From Onstottus_B arcticum (GTDB taxonomy: Bacteria > Acidobacteriota > Blastocatellia > UBA7656): a stretch of 64,000 nt of DNA. Where the stretch lies: positions 186,001-250,000 of the forward strand of contig JBBPIE010000002.1 of NCBI GenBank assembly GCA_038040485.1. The letters are read 5' to 3'. The position numbers and the translations under genes are program-made. Below the pieces are notes generated by a model. That model was given only the letters and a program-made list of their open reading frames with translations, had not been told where the DNA came from and did no database searches. The first letter of the stretch is position 1. Every line of letters begins with the position of its first letter. Of the stretch, positions 8,472 through 17,864 are shown in pieces.

Positions 8472-9260
8472 ATGACTGATCAATCCACCTCGCAAACCGG
8501 CGGCGCACATCTTATCCAACCCGGCGGCGCGGATGTTATCCAACCCGGCGGCGCGGATGTTATCCAAACCGGCGACACGAATGGCATCCAGCCTCGGCCT
8601 TCGAACCGAGCGTTCGCGGTATACGTCCTCACGTTCTTCGTCGTCTGGTCGCTTCGAGCGACAGTCTTCATTAGCATCGACGAAGGCATCGAATCCGCGG
8701 TCTGGAAGAGCGTTTACTCAAACTCGATCAAGTTCATCGTTTGGGTCGCGCCTGTGTTCATCATCCTTGGAGTCCTGCGCCTGAAGCCTTTCACGTATTT
8801 GAAGCTCACCACACGAGCAAACAAGCGCGGCTTGCTCGTCATCGCGATCGTCACGCTGTTGTGGCTTAGTCTTGTAGTGCTCGGCGAATCAATCATCCAG
8901 CACAAAAGCATCGTTGAACTGGTGACGGCAAGATCATCCGAGTGGCTCAGCATTCTGGCGGGCGTTATCCTCTCGCCCATCTGGGAAGAGATTTTGTTTA
9001 GAGGTTTCTTTCTTAACAGGCTGAATGCGAGTCTCGGCTTTTGGAAATCAAATGTGATCTCGGCGTTGTTGTTTATGCTTGCGCACTGGCCGTATTGGGT
9101 TTCGAAGCTTGGCTTCTCCGCTCAAGTCATAAAAGACTCGGTCAACGTCTTTCTACTTGGTTGTCTGTTCGGCTGGCTGATGAAGAAAACAAACTCACTC
9201 TGGCCGTCAATCGGAGCGCACATCGCCAACAACTTTCTTTCGGGTTTGATCCACGCTTAG
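8472..9260 (+). CDS. CPBP family intramembrane metalloprotease (Abi/Rce1-like)
   Basis: 262 residues from ATG 8472, preceded by GGGAAGA. An upstream in-frame ATG at 8346 lies inside the palindrome array and was rejected. About 45 N-terminal residues contain four eight-residue repeats, then come several membrane helices. The three catalytic motifs of the family are present: WEEILFRGFF (EExxxR), FMLAH (FxxxH) and HIANNF (HxxxN). Bacterial members cleave prenylated or membrane-embedded peptides, or take part in bacteriocin immunity and protein sorting. Its position inside a polysaccharide locus, between two glycosyltransferases, suggests a role in envelope maturation, but no substrate is visible. 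Confidence 0.85.
   Translation: MTDQSTSQTGGAHLIQPGGADVIQPGGADVIQTGDTNGIQPRPSNRAFAVYVLTFFVVWSLRATVFISIDEGIESAVWKSVYSNSIKFIVWVAPVFIILGVLRLKPFTYLKLTTRANKRGLLVIAIVTLLWLSLVVLGESIIQHKSIVELVTARSSEWLSILAGVILSPIWEEILFRGFFLNRLNASLGFWKSNVISALLFMLAHWPYWVSKLGFSAQVIKDSVNVFLLGCLFGWLMKKTNSLWPSIGAHIANNFLSGLIHA
8499..8594 (+). repeat. Tandem 24-bp repeat, four units, in the CPBP protease N-terminus
   Basis: Units at 8499, 8523, 8547 and 8571 encode GGAHLIQP, GGADVIQP, GGADVIQT and GDTNGIQP. Units two and three are almost identical in DNA. The repeat lies in the cytosolic tail before the first membrane helix, and its copy number is likely to vary by slippage. Confidence 0.9.
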
Positions 9261-9282
9261 CGGGTCACGTCATTCGTTCTTT

Positions 9283-10473
9283 ATGATTCGAAACCAATCA
9301 ATCATCTGCTTCGCTGGCGAAGACTGGTGGTATCACCACCCGCATTCGAAGAACCACATAATGCGAAGGCTCGCACACGCCGGCAATCGAGTCATCTTCG
9401 TCAACTCGATCTCGATGGGTCTGCCTTCCCTTTCGAGTCCCGATCTCGCCGGCAAGATCAAACGCAAGCTTCGAAGCTACGCGAAAATGGTTCGTCGAAC
9501 CGAAGAAGGAATCATAGTCGTCAGCCCGCCGGTGCTGCCCTTCTACTCGAGCCGCGTTGGACGCGCGCTGAACCGATGGCTGCTCGTAGCCCAGCTCAAG
9601 CTGCTGATGGTCGCATTCGAGCTTCGCGATCCGATCTTGTGGATTGCGATCCCTACCGCGCGCGAAGTTGCCGGGCGTCTCGGCGAGCGCGCGCTGATCT
9701 ATCAAGTCTCCGACAAGTACGAAGCCAATACGATGGATCATTCGTCGAGCAGCGAAGTGATCCGCACAATGCATCAGGACCTTCTTGCGCGAGCCGACCT
9801 GGTTTACTACTCAGGCAGGAAACTCTTTGAAGAAGACATCACCGAACATCCGGAGATCGCTTACAAAGCAAAGCTGCTTGAACAAGCGGTCGACTTCGAA
9901 CACTTCGCTTCGGCAACGGCGCGGGAGTGGGACGAACCTGCGGACATTGCGAGCATCGCGAGGCCGCGGCTCGGCTACTTCGGCGCGATCGAGTCGTGGT
10001 TGATCGACCAGGAGCTGATTCGCTACGTGAGCAGCAAACGCCCCGAGTGGCAGTGGGTGATGTTGGGCTTGAAAGCCGCTCGGTTGGGTGTGGAGGAACT
10101 GCCGAACTTTCATCACCTCGGTTCAAAGCCTTACGCGGATATGCCGCGCTACGGGGCGTCGTTTGATGTGTGCGTGTTGCCATGGGTAACCGACAACGAA
10201 TTTGTCAGCTACGGCAGCGCGATCAAGGTGCGTGAGTATCTTGCGACAGGTAAACCGGTCGTAATCACGCCGCTTTACGAATACGAGCGGCTCGATGGTA
10301 TACTGCGCGTTTCTCGCGGCTACGATGACTTCATCGCGAAGGTTGAAGACGCGCTTAAGAACGATTCCGCGGACAAGCGTGAGGCCCGACAACAAGCAGT
10401 GAAAGAAGCGACCTGGGACGCTCGAGCAGAGGAAGTGAGTGAGGCCCTTCTTGCGTTGGTCGAACCAGAATAG
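9283..10473 (+). CDS. Glycosyltransferase family 1/4-type (GT-B), exopolysaccharide locus
   Basis: 396 residues. The N-terminus IICFAGEDWWYHHPHSKNHIMRRL places the acceptor-domain helix, and the middle contains LIYQVSDKYEANTMDHSSS. The C-terminal domain has RLGYFGAIESWLID, WQWVMLGL and a degenerate donor site SAIKVREYLATGKPVVITPL, which matches the family pattern in which the lysine and glutamates bind the nucleotide sugar. No signal peptide or membrane segment is evident, so it should act on the cytosolic face. It starts 22 bases after the CPBP gene. The stop codon is the first part of an inverted repeat. Confidence 0.8.
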   Translation: MIRNQSIICFAGEDWWYHHPHSKNHIMRRLAHAGNRVIFVNSISMGLPSLSSPDLAGKIKRKLRSYAKMVRRTEEGIIVVSPPVLPFYSSRVGRALNRWLLVAQLKLLMVAFELRDPILWIAIPTAREVAGRLGERALIYQVSDKYEANTMDHSSSSEVIRTMHQDLLARADLVYYSGRKLFEEDITEHPEIAYKAKLLEQAVDFEHFASATAREWDEPADIASIARPRLGYFGAIESWLIDQELIRYVSSKRPEWQWVMLGLKAARLGVEELPNFHHLGSKPYADMPRYGASFDVCVLPWVTDNEFVSYGSAIKVREYLATGKPVVITPLYEYERLDGILRVSRGYDDFIAKVEDALKNDSADKREARQQAVKEATWDARAEEVSEALLALVEPE

Positions 10474-10553
10474 ACCGCTGATGACGCGGGTTTGACGGAT
10501 CTACACTGATCTGATCCGCGATGATCCGTTTAACCCGCGTCATCCGTGGTCTA
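10471..10553. repeat. Inverted repeat with 31-nt arms overlapping a stop codon
   Basis: Arms 10471-10501 and 10523-10553 pair almost completely (TAGACC..GATGACGCGGGTT..GGATC against its mirror). The TAG stop of the glycosyltransferase is the first triplet of the left arm. The phrase CATCCGTGGTCTAT also occurs in the element at 55728-55837, so the two belong to one family. Confidence 0.85.
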
Positions 10554-10577
10554 TCAAAGTACTCATTGGAGACATTA

Positions 10578-12959
10578 ATGAATCGTAGACGAATCTTCTT
10601 CGGCATCGCTCTGCTGACGCTTTCAGTGTTGATGCTGGAACTGTCTCTCACCCGGCTCTTCTCGGCCACGATGTACTACCACTTCGCTTTCATGGCGATC
10701 TCGCTTGCGCTGTTCGGTTCAGGGGCGAGCGGCGTGTTTGTCTACATCGTTCAACGTGGTTTGAAGCCTGAACGAACCGGGCAGTGGCTGAGTGTAGCCG
10801 CGATGCTGTTTGCGCTCAGCAACCTGTTCGCCCTGTACGTGATTCTCGGCAACCCGCTGACGTTTGAAACCGGGCCGGAGAACTACTACCGGCTGGCGAA
10901 GATCTACGGCGCCACCTCGTTGCCGTTCTTTTTTGCGGGTTGCGCGGTGACGCTAGCGATCACGCGGCTGGCAACTGAAATAAGCAAGCTCTACCTGTTC
11001 GATCTTGCGGGCGCGGCGCTCGGATGCTTGTTGCTGATCCCGGTGCTCAACGGAATTGGCGCGATCAACATCGTACTGCTGGTTTCGGCGCTGGCCGCAA
11101 CCGCAGGCATCTTGTTCGGCGTGGCAAGCGAAGGCAGTCGCGCGGCAATGCTTTGCTCTATCGTGCTTGCGGCGGGGCTCACGGGGCTCGTCGCTTACAA
11201 CAGCGCGACTCATCGAATCGACATTCGCAAGTCAAAGGGCCTTGAGGAAACACAAGTGCTCTTTTCGAAGTGGAATTCGTTCTCGCGGATAACTGTGGAA
11301 GGCGTCTTCGACACCGGGGTTGAGATCAAGATCGATGCGGACGCAGCGACAGGCATAAGCAAGGATGCAAGCAACGTCGCGATTCATCAGAACGCGCGAG
11401 GCTGGCTCAGCGCGCTTGCTCACAACTTGAAGCGCGATGCGAACGTGTTGATTATCGGGCCGGGAGGCGGCAACGACGTGATGGCCGCGCGAGTCTTCGG
11501 ACAAAAGGAAATCACCGCAGTCGAGATCAATCCGATCATCGCGCTGGATGTAATGTCGTCCGAGCCGTTCAAGAGCTATTCAGGTTCGATCTATCAGCAA
11601 CCCGACGTTCGGCTGGTAGTGGATGAAGGCCGGAGCTTTATTCGGAACTCGCAGGACCGCTACGACATCATTCAAGCCACAATGGTGGACACCTGGGCGG
11701 CGACCGCGGCCGGAGCATTCTCGCTCAGCGAAAACAACCTCTACACCGTCGAGGCTTTCAAGGATTACGTCACGCACCTGACCGACAACGGACTGCTGAC
11801 GATGACGCGGTGGTACTTCGAGCCACCCGACCAATTGCTGAGATTGCTCACGCTAACTCGCGTGATGATGAGCGAGCTTGGCATCTCGAACCCGGCCGAG
11901 CACGTCATGCTTGTGCGCGACGCCAATGCCGGCACTGACCGCACGCCGGCCACGTTTATTTTCAAGAAAAGTGAGTTCACCCCGCACGAAGTGAGGCTGA
12001 TCGAGCTGATCGCGCACGCCAACAACTTCGAGCTGCTCTACACGCCTCTTACCCGGCCCAACAACGTTTTCTCGAAGATGATCGAAGCAAAGGACCCGGC
12101 GCAAATCTGGGATTCGTTCGAGACAAACGTCGAGCCCACGCGCGACAACAATCCGTTCTTCTTCAACTCCGTCAGGTTCGCAAATCTTTCGAAAGTGATC
12201 GAAGGAACCACTGGCGAGTGGCAGAAGACAAACCTTGGCACTTCAATATTGTTCGCGTTGCTTGCGATCACAAGCGTGCTGGTGCTGTTGTTCATCATAG
12301 GCCCGCTTGTGCTGGTGCGAGGCCGCGCGCTTGCGACAGGGCTGAGCGCGAAGCTGTCGTATCTTCTCTATTTCGCGTGTCTCGGCGCGGGATTTATAAT
12401 CGTCGAAGTGGCGATGATTCAGAAGTTCATTCTCTTCCTGGGTCATCCGGTCTATTCACTCGCAGTCGTGTTGTTTTCGGTGTTGGCGTTCAGCGCGCTT
12501 GGAAGTTACCTGAGCGGTCGAATCGCCGACGACCGCCTAACGCCGACGTTGATGAAGCTGCTGTTGGTTCTGGTTGCGCTGGTGTTTGTCTACATCGTAG
12601 CGTTGCCGCCGATCTTCTACGGGCTGGTTCATCTCGCGCGCGAGCTGCGAATCGTGATAGCCGTAGTGCTGATGGCGCCGCTTGCGATGGTGATGGGGAT
12701 GCCGATGCCGATCGGAATTCGGATGCTGGCCCGCAACGCGCCGGAAATCATTCCGTGGGCGTGGGGCGTGAACGGGGCGACTTCGGTGATGGGCTCGGTC
12801 GCGGCTCTGGTGATCGCGATACTCTCAGGCTTCAATCAGGCGTTGATGATCGGTGCGGGATTGTATCTTATCGCGATGTTTCTTATCACACGACCGAGCG
12901 CGAGCAGGAAAAAGGCGAGCGTTCGCGAACGGGCTGTCGAGCAAGCAATCGGCGCCTGA
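10578..12959 (+). CDS. Large membrane protein with a spermidine-synthase-like SAM-binding domain
   Basis: 793 residues from ATG 10578, which has TTGGAGA five bases upstream; an earlier ATG lies inside the repeat. Domain order is: six to eight membrane helices (residues 1-215), a soluble Rossmann domain with the SAM or decarboxylated-SAM loop VLIIGPGGGNDVMAAR and ITAVEINP (near 285-320), a partner loop with SLSENNLYTVEAF, then six or so C-terminal helices. Soluble spermidine synthases are about 300 residues. Such membrane-flanked forms are common in environmental bacteria but their reaction is unproven. The gate aspartates of true aminopropyltransferases are not obvious, so polyamine synthesis should not be assumed. 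Confidence 0.75.
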   Translation: MNRRRIFFGIALLTLSVLMLELSLTRLFSATMYYHFAFMAISLALFGSGASGVFVYIVQRGLKPERTGQWLSVAAMLFALSNLFALYVILGNPLTFETGPENYYRLAKIYGATSLPFFFAGCAVTLAITRLATEISKLYLFDLAGAALGCLLLIPVLNGIGAINIVLLVSALAATAGILFGVASEGSRAAMLCSIVLAAGLTGLVAYNSATHRIDIRKSKGLEETQVLFSKWNSFSRITVEGVFDTGVEIKIDADAATGISKDASNVAIHQNARGWLSALAHNLKRDANVLIIGPGGGNDVMAARVFGQKEITAVEINPIIALDVMSSEPFKSYSGSIYQQPDVRLVVDEGRSFIRNSQDRYDIIQATMVDTWAATAAGAFSLSENNLYTVEAFKDYVTHLTDNGLLTMTRWYFEPPDQLLRLLTLTRVMMSELGISNPAEHVMLVRDANAGTDRTPATFIFKKSEFTPHEVRLIELIAHANNFELLYTPLTRPNNVFSKMIEAKDPAQIWDSFETNVEPTRDNNPFFFNSVRFANLSKVIEGTTGEWQKTNLGTSILFALLAITSVLVLLFIIGPLVLVRGRALATGLSAKLSYLLYFACLGAGFIIVEVAMIQKFILFLGHPVYSLAVVLFSVLAFSALGSYLSGRIADDRLTPTLMKLLLVLVALVFVYIVALPPIFYGLVHLARELRIVIAVVLMAPLAMVMGMPMPIGIRMLARNAPEIIPWAWGVNGATSVMGSVAALVIAILSGFNQALMIGAGLYLIAMFLITRPSASRKKASVRERAVEQAIGA

Positions 12960-13150
12960 TCCTCTCGTCGCAATTGTAAGCCATCATGCGGCGCGGAAAC
13001 GAAGGGCTTCACTCGCAACAACACCCCGCCTTGATTTGAACTCTTGCGGCGTAACTCATTCGACGCAAAGAAATGGACTCCCGCCGTACACTAGTGGTTC
13101 CGCGCCTGGCTCAAAAAGGCTAAATCAGGCGGGTCTAAGCTTTACCCTCC

Positions 13151-13166
13151 TGGCACGGCATATGCA
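13151..13166 (+). promoter_or_regulatory. Sigma-54-type promoter
   Basis: TGGCACG at 13151-13157, then four bases, then ATGCA at 13162-13166. The invariant GG and GC are ten bases apart, as required for -24/-12 promoters, and only one consensus base differs (A for T). The start of transcription would be near 13178, about 60 bases before the small secreted gene. The rest of the 278-base gap after 12959 shows nothing else. Confidence 0.55.
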
Positions 13167-13237
13167 CAATCCAAGGGCATAACGTTCCTGATTCGGGTGC
13201 CCGAGTACGCACCGAGTCTCGGGAAGAAGGGGGAATT

Positions 13238-13546
13238 ATGACTTACGAGAGACTTAAGAAGGTTGTGGTTTCGGCGGCACTCGCGGCTGCTTTCGTCCTT
13301 TCCGTCGGTTTTGCGGACAGCTCCGTGACGCAAGCTCAGTATGGCAACCGCGATCGATGGGGTGATAGACGTTGGGACCAGCGCCGCGAACGGGAAGGGT
13401 TGTCGAGAATCCGGCGTCTCGATCGTGACCGCCAATTAAGATACCGGACGAACAACTCCATTCGAACGGTCGGATACTATGACCGATTTGGACGCTTCCA
13501 CGCTTACGGCTTCTACGACGGGCTTGGTCGATTTCACCGGAACTAG
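13238..13546 (+). CDS. Small secreted Arg/Tyr-rich protein of unknown function
   Basis: 102 residues. ATG 13238 follows the strong ribosome site AAGGGGGAATT. A signal peptide of about 33 residues (KKVVVSAALAAAFVLSVGFA, then a cleavage-like VTQAQ) leads into a mature part rich in Arg, Asp, Tyr and Trp (NRDRWGDRRWDQRRERE), which ends with YYDRFGRFHAYGFYDGLGRFHRN. The repeated YDxxGRFHxYG pattern is the only motif. I do not recognise the family. The candidate sigma-54 promoter upstream and the strong terminator downstream make it a single-gene unit, suggesting conditional, possibly high, expression in the envelope. Confidence 0.75.
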   Translation: MTYERLKKVVVSAALAAAFVLSVGFADSSVTQAQYGNRDRWGDRRWDQRREREGLSRIRRLDRDRQLRYRTNNSIRTVGYYDRFGRFHAYGFYDGLGRFHRN

Positions 13547-13604
13547 TCGAACGCGTAAGCGCTAGCCTGAAGCACAGCCCCAGCATCTGGGACGACTCAT
13601 CATC

Positions 13605-13642
13605 AAGGCCGCCGGCCCAACGAGCCGGCGGCCTTCTTCTTT
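13605..13642 (+). terminator. Rho-independent terminator after the small secreted gene
   Basis: Perfect 12-bp stem: AAGGCCGCCGGC (13605-13616), a seven-base loop, then GCCGGCGGCCTT (13624-13635), followed by CTTCTTT. It ends the transcript of the 102-residue secreted protein. The remainder of the gap to 13860 shows no gene; the only other signal is an A/G-rich ribosome site just before 13860. Confidence 0.85.
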
Positions 13643-13859
13643 CACCTTGAGCCTGGAGTCGCACCGATAGCGCAGCGCGCTCAAAACTTCGGTGCAGTTA
13701 ATTCGCGGAATAAGCGCGGCGCGGCTCATCAGCTTTAAGCGGTCCAATCCAAAGCCAACGCAGCTGTTCTTATCAAGTCGGCATCCGCTAAGATGGTTTT
13801 CCAACAACGATCATTGGTAGCCGCCTGAGGGGGTAGGCGGCAAAGGGAAAAGGTCTGAA

Positions 13860-16800
13860 ATGATTCATCTCGCTCGAACCCGGTCCTTTATCTTGCTGCT
13901 GCTAGCTGTCCTGACTATTCATCCGGTCGCCGGATTGACTATCTCACCTTCGCAAGAGCCGAATCCCAAGGACGAGCGCGGCATCGGAGCGCGAGCGAAA
14001 CCCGGAGACGTGTCTGTGAACCAGACGAGATCCGCTGCGAGCAAACCGGAGATCGTCCTGCAAGCCGGCATCACGTCGCCTCAGAGTCAAATCAGCTTCA
14101 GCCCTGATGGCCGATTGCTGGCTTCGATGGGCAGAGACGGCAACTCGATCAAGCTGTGGGAGGTTGCTTCAGGTCGCCTGCTGCGCCAGCTCGACATCGG
14201 CATTCCTTCGATGGGCGTCAGCTCGATGGCGCGGCCGTTCAGGTTCAGCGCGGACGGGCGCACGCTGATCGCGATGGCTGACGGAAAAGTCAGGCGATGG
14301 GAGGTCGAAACGGGCCGCGAGCTGCCTGGCACGAACTTGCCGGCTGCCAAAGATTTCATCGCTGCCCTCCTCAGCGAAGAAGGGCGAATCCTTGCCGCAT
14401 CGAATTTGGACAGTTCGGCAGTGCGGCTGTGGGATACGACCGCCGGCCGCGAGTTGCAAGCGGTTACCTTTGAGAAGGAGGACCGTCTTGGGGAGCAGGA
14501 TTCCATCGCGCTGAGCCCCAACGGGAGTTTGCTGGCGGCGCTTACCGAAACCACGAAAGCGTCGCGCAAGGGGAGCGTAGAGACAACGATACAAATAAAA
14601 TTCTGGGAAGTTGCGAGCGGCAAAAAGACGCAGAGCTTCAAGGTCTCATCAACGCCGATGCAATTCGGCGTACCCGGCGTAACCGGCGAGCCGGCCAGCC
14701 TCGCGTTCAGCGGCGATGGCGCCTGGGTAGCGGTGCGCAATGAAGGCTCGATGAAAATCTGGGACGTCGCAACCGGGCGGGAACTGAAGAGCTTTGCAAC
14801 TCCGAGAGTCGCCAACGGCAATCCGGCTGATCAGGCCTATGCTATGTTTGCCAGCAAGTTTCTTTTCAGCCCTGATCGGCGTTTGCTTTCCATCGTCAGC
14901 GACGGCCGCAAGATCGATCTGGTCGATGCTTCTTCCGCGACCGTGGTGCAGACGCTTGCTGGACACAGCGGCGCGATCATTGGAATGACCTTCAGCGCCG
15001 ACACCAAACTCTTTGCGTCCTCCGGATCGGACAATCAGATCAAAGTCTGGGATGCTGCGACTGGCCGCGAGCTAAGCACTCTCAGCGGAGCGGCCACGCC
15101 CATCAGCGACCTCGCCTTTTCACCGGATGGGAAATCGCTCTCTGTAGCAGGACATCAGGCAGTCAGCTCCTGGGAATTGATCACCGGTGGCGTGCGACGC
15201 GCGGTCTCGCTGCCGGATGATTATGCGCAGCACCGGCAAAACGGGATGCAGGAACGAGGCTGCCTGTTGAGCCGCGATGGAAGATTCGTGATTGCGGGAA
15301 GCAGCAGCCAGCCCGTGGCAAAAGTCTGGGAAGTGGCCTCGGGCCGCGAGCTGCCAAACGTGTCGTTGACACAGGGGAAGCAACTGGGCAATGCGAACTT
15401 CAACGCGGACGGAAGCCTTGTGGCCCTTGTCGAGAGAGATATTCAGAAGCCCGGGACCCAGCGCGCTCAATCCCCCGCACAAGCTCCGACGAACATTCCA
15501 TCTCTGCCGGCAGGCGGAATTGTTATGCCCGACATGACCAAGATCATGGAGCAAATGCAAAAAGACCCGAAGAAGATGCAGGAGCAGATGAAAAAAGCTC
15601 AGGAGCAGATGAAGAAGATTCAGGAGGCGATGCAAAAGGGCGACATGAGCGCCGGCGTCGCTGTGCTGGACGCGATGGGAGTAACGACGCCGAACAAAAC
15701 CTCGAGCAGTCTCCGCATTCTCGATGTGGCAACAGGCCGCCAGTTGCAAGCGATTTCCCAACCAACTGGTTTCATGAATCAGATGACGAGCGCCAGTTCG
15801 CCATTGTCCGGTTCAACCCTGGCCTTCAGTCCCGACGGGCGCATCCTCGCCTCTGCGTCCGGACTCAGCGCGCAGATCATATTGAGGGACGTGAGCACCG
15901 GACAGGAACTGCGAAGCTTAAAGACAACGTCTGTGATGAACGTCGTCTCCGGTCTCGTTTGGAGCGCCGACGGACGGCGGCTGGCGTCGGCGCAGTGGGG
16001 CTTCAAAGGAAATCTGGCCGCTCCCAATGCCCCCGACAAGCTTTCGTTCGACGACATGACGTTCTCGATCAAAGTGTGGGACGCGCAGACCGGAGCTGAG
16101 CTGAACACGCTTGCCGGGCATAACAATTTCGTAAACGGTCTCGCGTTCAGTCGCGACGGCCGGGTGCTGGCTTCGGGAAGTTGGGACAGCACGATCAAGC
16201 TGTGGGATCTGACGAATGGACGGGAGCTGCGCACGCTCAAGGGGCACACCGGACCAATCGCGGCGCTCGACCTGAGCGGCGATGGCCGGTTTGTGGTGTC
16301 AGGCAGCGACGACGGCAGCGCACGATTGTGGAGCACGCAGACCGGTAACCTGCTTGCGACGCTGGTAAGCTTGAACAAAGGCGACGACTGGCTTGTAGTC
16401 ACGCCCGACGGTTTGTTTGATGGCTCCCCCGGTGGATGGAATCAGATACTCTGGCGCTTCTCGCCGGCGATCTATGATGTTTCGCCTGTCGAGATTTTCT
16501 TTAACGAGTTTTTTCATCCGGGTCTCCTGCCCGACATCCTGGCGGGTAAGAAGATCGCAGCCGCGGCCGACATCTCACAGAAGGACCGCCGCCAGCCTAA
16601 GCTCGGCATCGAGACAGCCGGCCAGCAGAGCGCGGCGGTTTCGACCCGAACGCTGAAGATAAAGGTCAACGTCACCGAAGCGCTTGCGGGCGCTCAGGAT
16701 GTGCGCTTGTTCCGCAACGGCTCGCTCGTGAAGGTCTGGCGCGGCGATGTGCTCAAAGGTCAAGCAACCGCAACGCTCGAAGCAACGATCAGCATAGTGG

Positions 16801-17834
16801 CGGGACAGAATCAGCTTACGGCGTATGCTTTCAACCGCGACAACGTAAAAAGCTCGGACGCGACGATTGCGATTCGCGGGGCCGACTCTTTGAAGCGCGC
16901 CGCAACGCTTCACCTCCTGGCCGTCGGTGTCAATCAATACGCAAACACGGGCTATAACCTGAAGTACGCTGGCGCGGATGCGCGCGCGTTCACCGAAGAA
17001 GTCGAGCGACAGCAGAAGAAGCTGGGCGGCTTTGGGCAGATTGAAACAACGATGCTCTTCGATAAGGAAGCCACGAAAGCGAACATTCTGTATGCGCTCC
17101 GACGACTGGCCGGCGCCTCTGATGCGAAGCCGCCAGCGGGCGCTCCGGCGGCGCTCGAAAAGATCAAAGCCGCAGAGCCGGAAGACGCGGTGGTCGTTTT
17201 CTACGCGGGACACGGGACTGCTCAGGACCAACGCTTTTACTTGATCCCTCACGACCTCGGCTACGCGGGACCGCGCACCGAACTCGACGAAGCCGGCTTG
17301 AATAACATTCTTTCGCACAGCGTCTCGGATCTGGAGCTCGAACGTGCGTGTGAAGAAATAGACGCGGGTCACTTGCTGATGGTGATTGACGCCTGCAACA
17401 GCGGCCAGGCGCTTGAAGCGGAAGAAAAACGCAGAGGCCCGATGAACTCAAAGGGGCTGGCGCAGCTTGCTTATGAGAAGGGCATGTATATCCTAACTGC
17501 CGCGCAGAGCTATCAAGCGGCGATGGAAGCCGAGCAGCTCGGGCACGGGTACTTGACCTACGCGCTGGTTGAAGAAGGGCTCAAGTCGGCCGCCGCAGAC
17601 AGCTTGCCGAAGGACGGACAAGTGGTGTTGCGCGAGTGGCTCGACTACGCGACCGAGCGCGTGCCTCGGATGCAAGAGACAAAGATGCGCGAGGGGAGAG
17701 GGCTCAAGCATCAGGTTGTGTTTGTTGAGGGCGAAGAGAAAGTCGAAGAGGTGGACAAGCGAACCTTGCAGCGGCCGCGTGTCTTCTATCGCCGCGAGCC
17801 GGAGTCGCAACCGATGGTTGTCGCGAAGCCGTAG
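13860..17834 (+). CDS. Secreted WD40-repeat protein with a C-terminal caspase (peptidase C14) domain
   Basis: 1324 residues. A signal peptide (RSFILLLLAVLTIHPVAGL) precedes about fifteen WD40-like blades between residues 75 and 860, each ending in phrases such as SIKLWEVASG or IKVWDAATG. They form two propellers separated by a Met/Lys/Gln-rich helix (about 555-597). A beta-sandwich of about 90 residues follows, then the caspase fold from about 1013. The catalytic dyad is intact: His1118 in YAGHG and Cys1179 in DACNSG. Bacterial WD40-caspases of this kind are cysteine endopeptidases cutting after basic residues, or signalling scaffolds. Export is unusual, since many prokaryotic caspases are cytosolic. 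A DUF4384 gene follows after 197 bases. Confidence 0.9.
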   Translation: MIHLARTRSFILLLLAVLTIHPVAGLTISPSQEPNPKDERGIGARAKPGDVSVNQTRSAASKPEIVLQAGITSPQSQISFSPDGRLLASMGRDGNSIKLWEVASGRLLRQLDIGIPSMGVSSMARPFRFSADGRTLIAMADGKVRRWEVETGRELPGTNLPAAKDFIAALLSEEGRILAASNLDSSAVRLWDTTAGRELQAVTFEKEDRLGEQDSIALSPNGSLLAALTETTKASRKGSVETTIQIKFWEVASGKKTQSFKVSSTPMQFGVPGVTGEPASLAFSGDGAWVAVRNEGSMKIWDVATGRELKSFATPRVANGNPADQAYAMFASKFLFSPDRRLLSIVSDGRKIDLVDASSATVVQTLAGHSGAIIGMTFSADTKLFASSGSDNQIKVWDAATGRELSTLSGAATPISDLAFSPDGKSLSVAGHQAVSSWELITGGVRRAVSLPDDYAQHRQNGMQERGCLLSRDGRFVIAGSSSQPVAKVWEVASGRELPNVSLTQGKQLGNANFNADGSLVALVERDIQKPGTQRAQSPAQAPTNIPSLPAGGIVMPDMTKIMEQMQKDPKKMQEQMKKAQEQMKKIQEAMQKGDMSAGVAVLDAMGVTTPNKTSSSLRILDVATGRQLQAISQPTGFMNQMTSASSPLSGSTLAFSPDGRILASASGLSAQIILRDVSTGQELRSLKTTSVMNVVSGLVWSADGRRLASAQWGFKGNLAAPNAPDKLSFDDMTFSIKVWDAQTGAELNTLAGHNNFVNGLAFSRDGRVLASGSWDSTIKLWDLTNGRELRTLKGHTGPIAALDLSGDGRFVVSGSDDGSARLWSTQTGNLLATLVSLNKGDDWLVVTPDGLFDGSPGGWNQILWRFSPAIYDVSPVEIFFNEFFHPGLLPDILAGKKIAAAADISQKDRRQPKLGIETAGQQSAAVSTRTLKIKVNVTEALAGAQDVRLFRNGSLVKVWRGDVLKGQATATLEATISIVAGQNQLTAYAFNRDNVKSSDATIAIRGADSLKRAATLHLLAVGVNQYANTGYNLKYAGADARAFTEEVERQQKKLGGFGQIETTMLFDKEATKANILYALRRLAGASDAKPPAGAPAALEKIKAAEPEDAVVVFYAGHGTAQDQRFYLIPHDLGYAGPRTELDEAGLNNILSHSVSDLELERACEEIDAGHLLMVIDACNSGQALEAEEKRRGPMNSKGLAQLAYEKGMYILTAAQSYQAAMEAEQLGHGYLTYALVEEGLKSAAADSLPKDGQVVLREWLDYATERVPRMQETKMREGRGLKHQVVFVEGEEKVEEVDKRTLQRPRVFYRREPESQPMVVAKP

Positions 17835-17864
17835 AAGAAGTACAAAGGTGGTGTCGTAGCAATT

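Noticed and set aside
14326..14342. Second sigma-54-like site (TGGCACG..TTGC)
   Set aside because: The spacer is one base short of the required geometry and it lies inside the WD40 coding region.
16575..17372. 265-residue minus-strand frame in the caspase gene
   Set aside because: Antisense shadow; the plus-strand caspase motifs are unambiguous.
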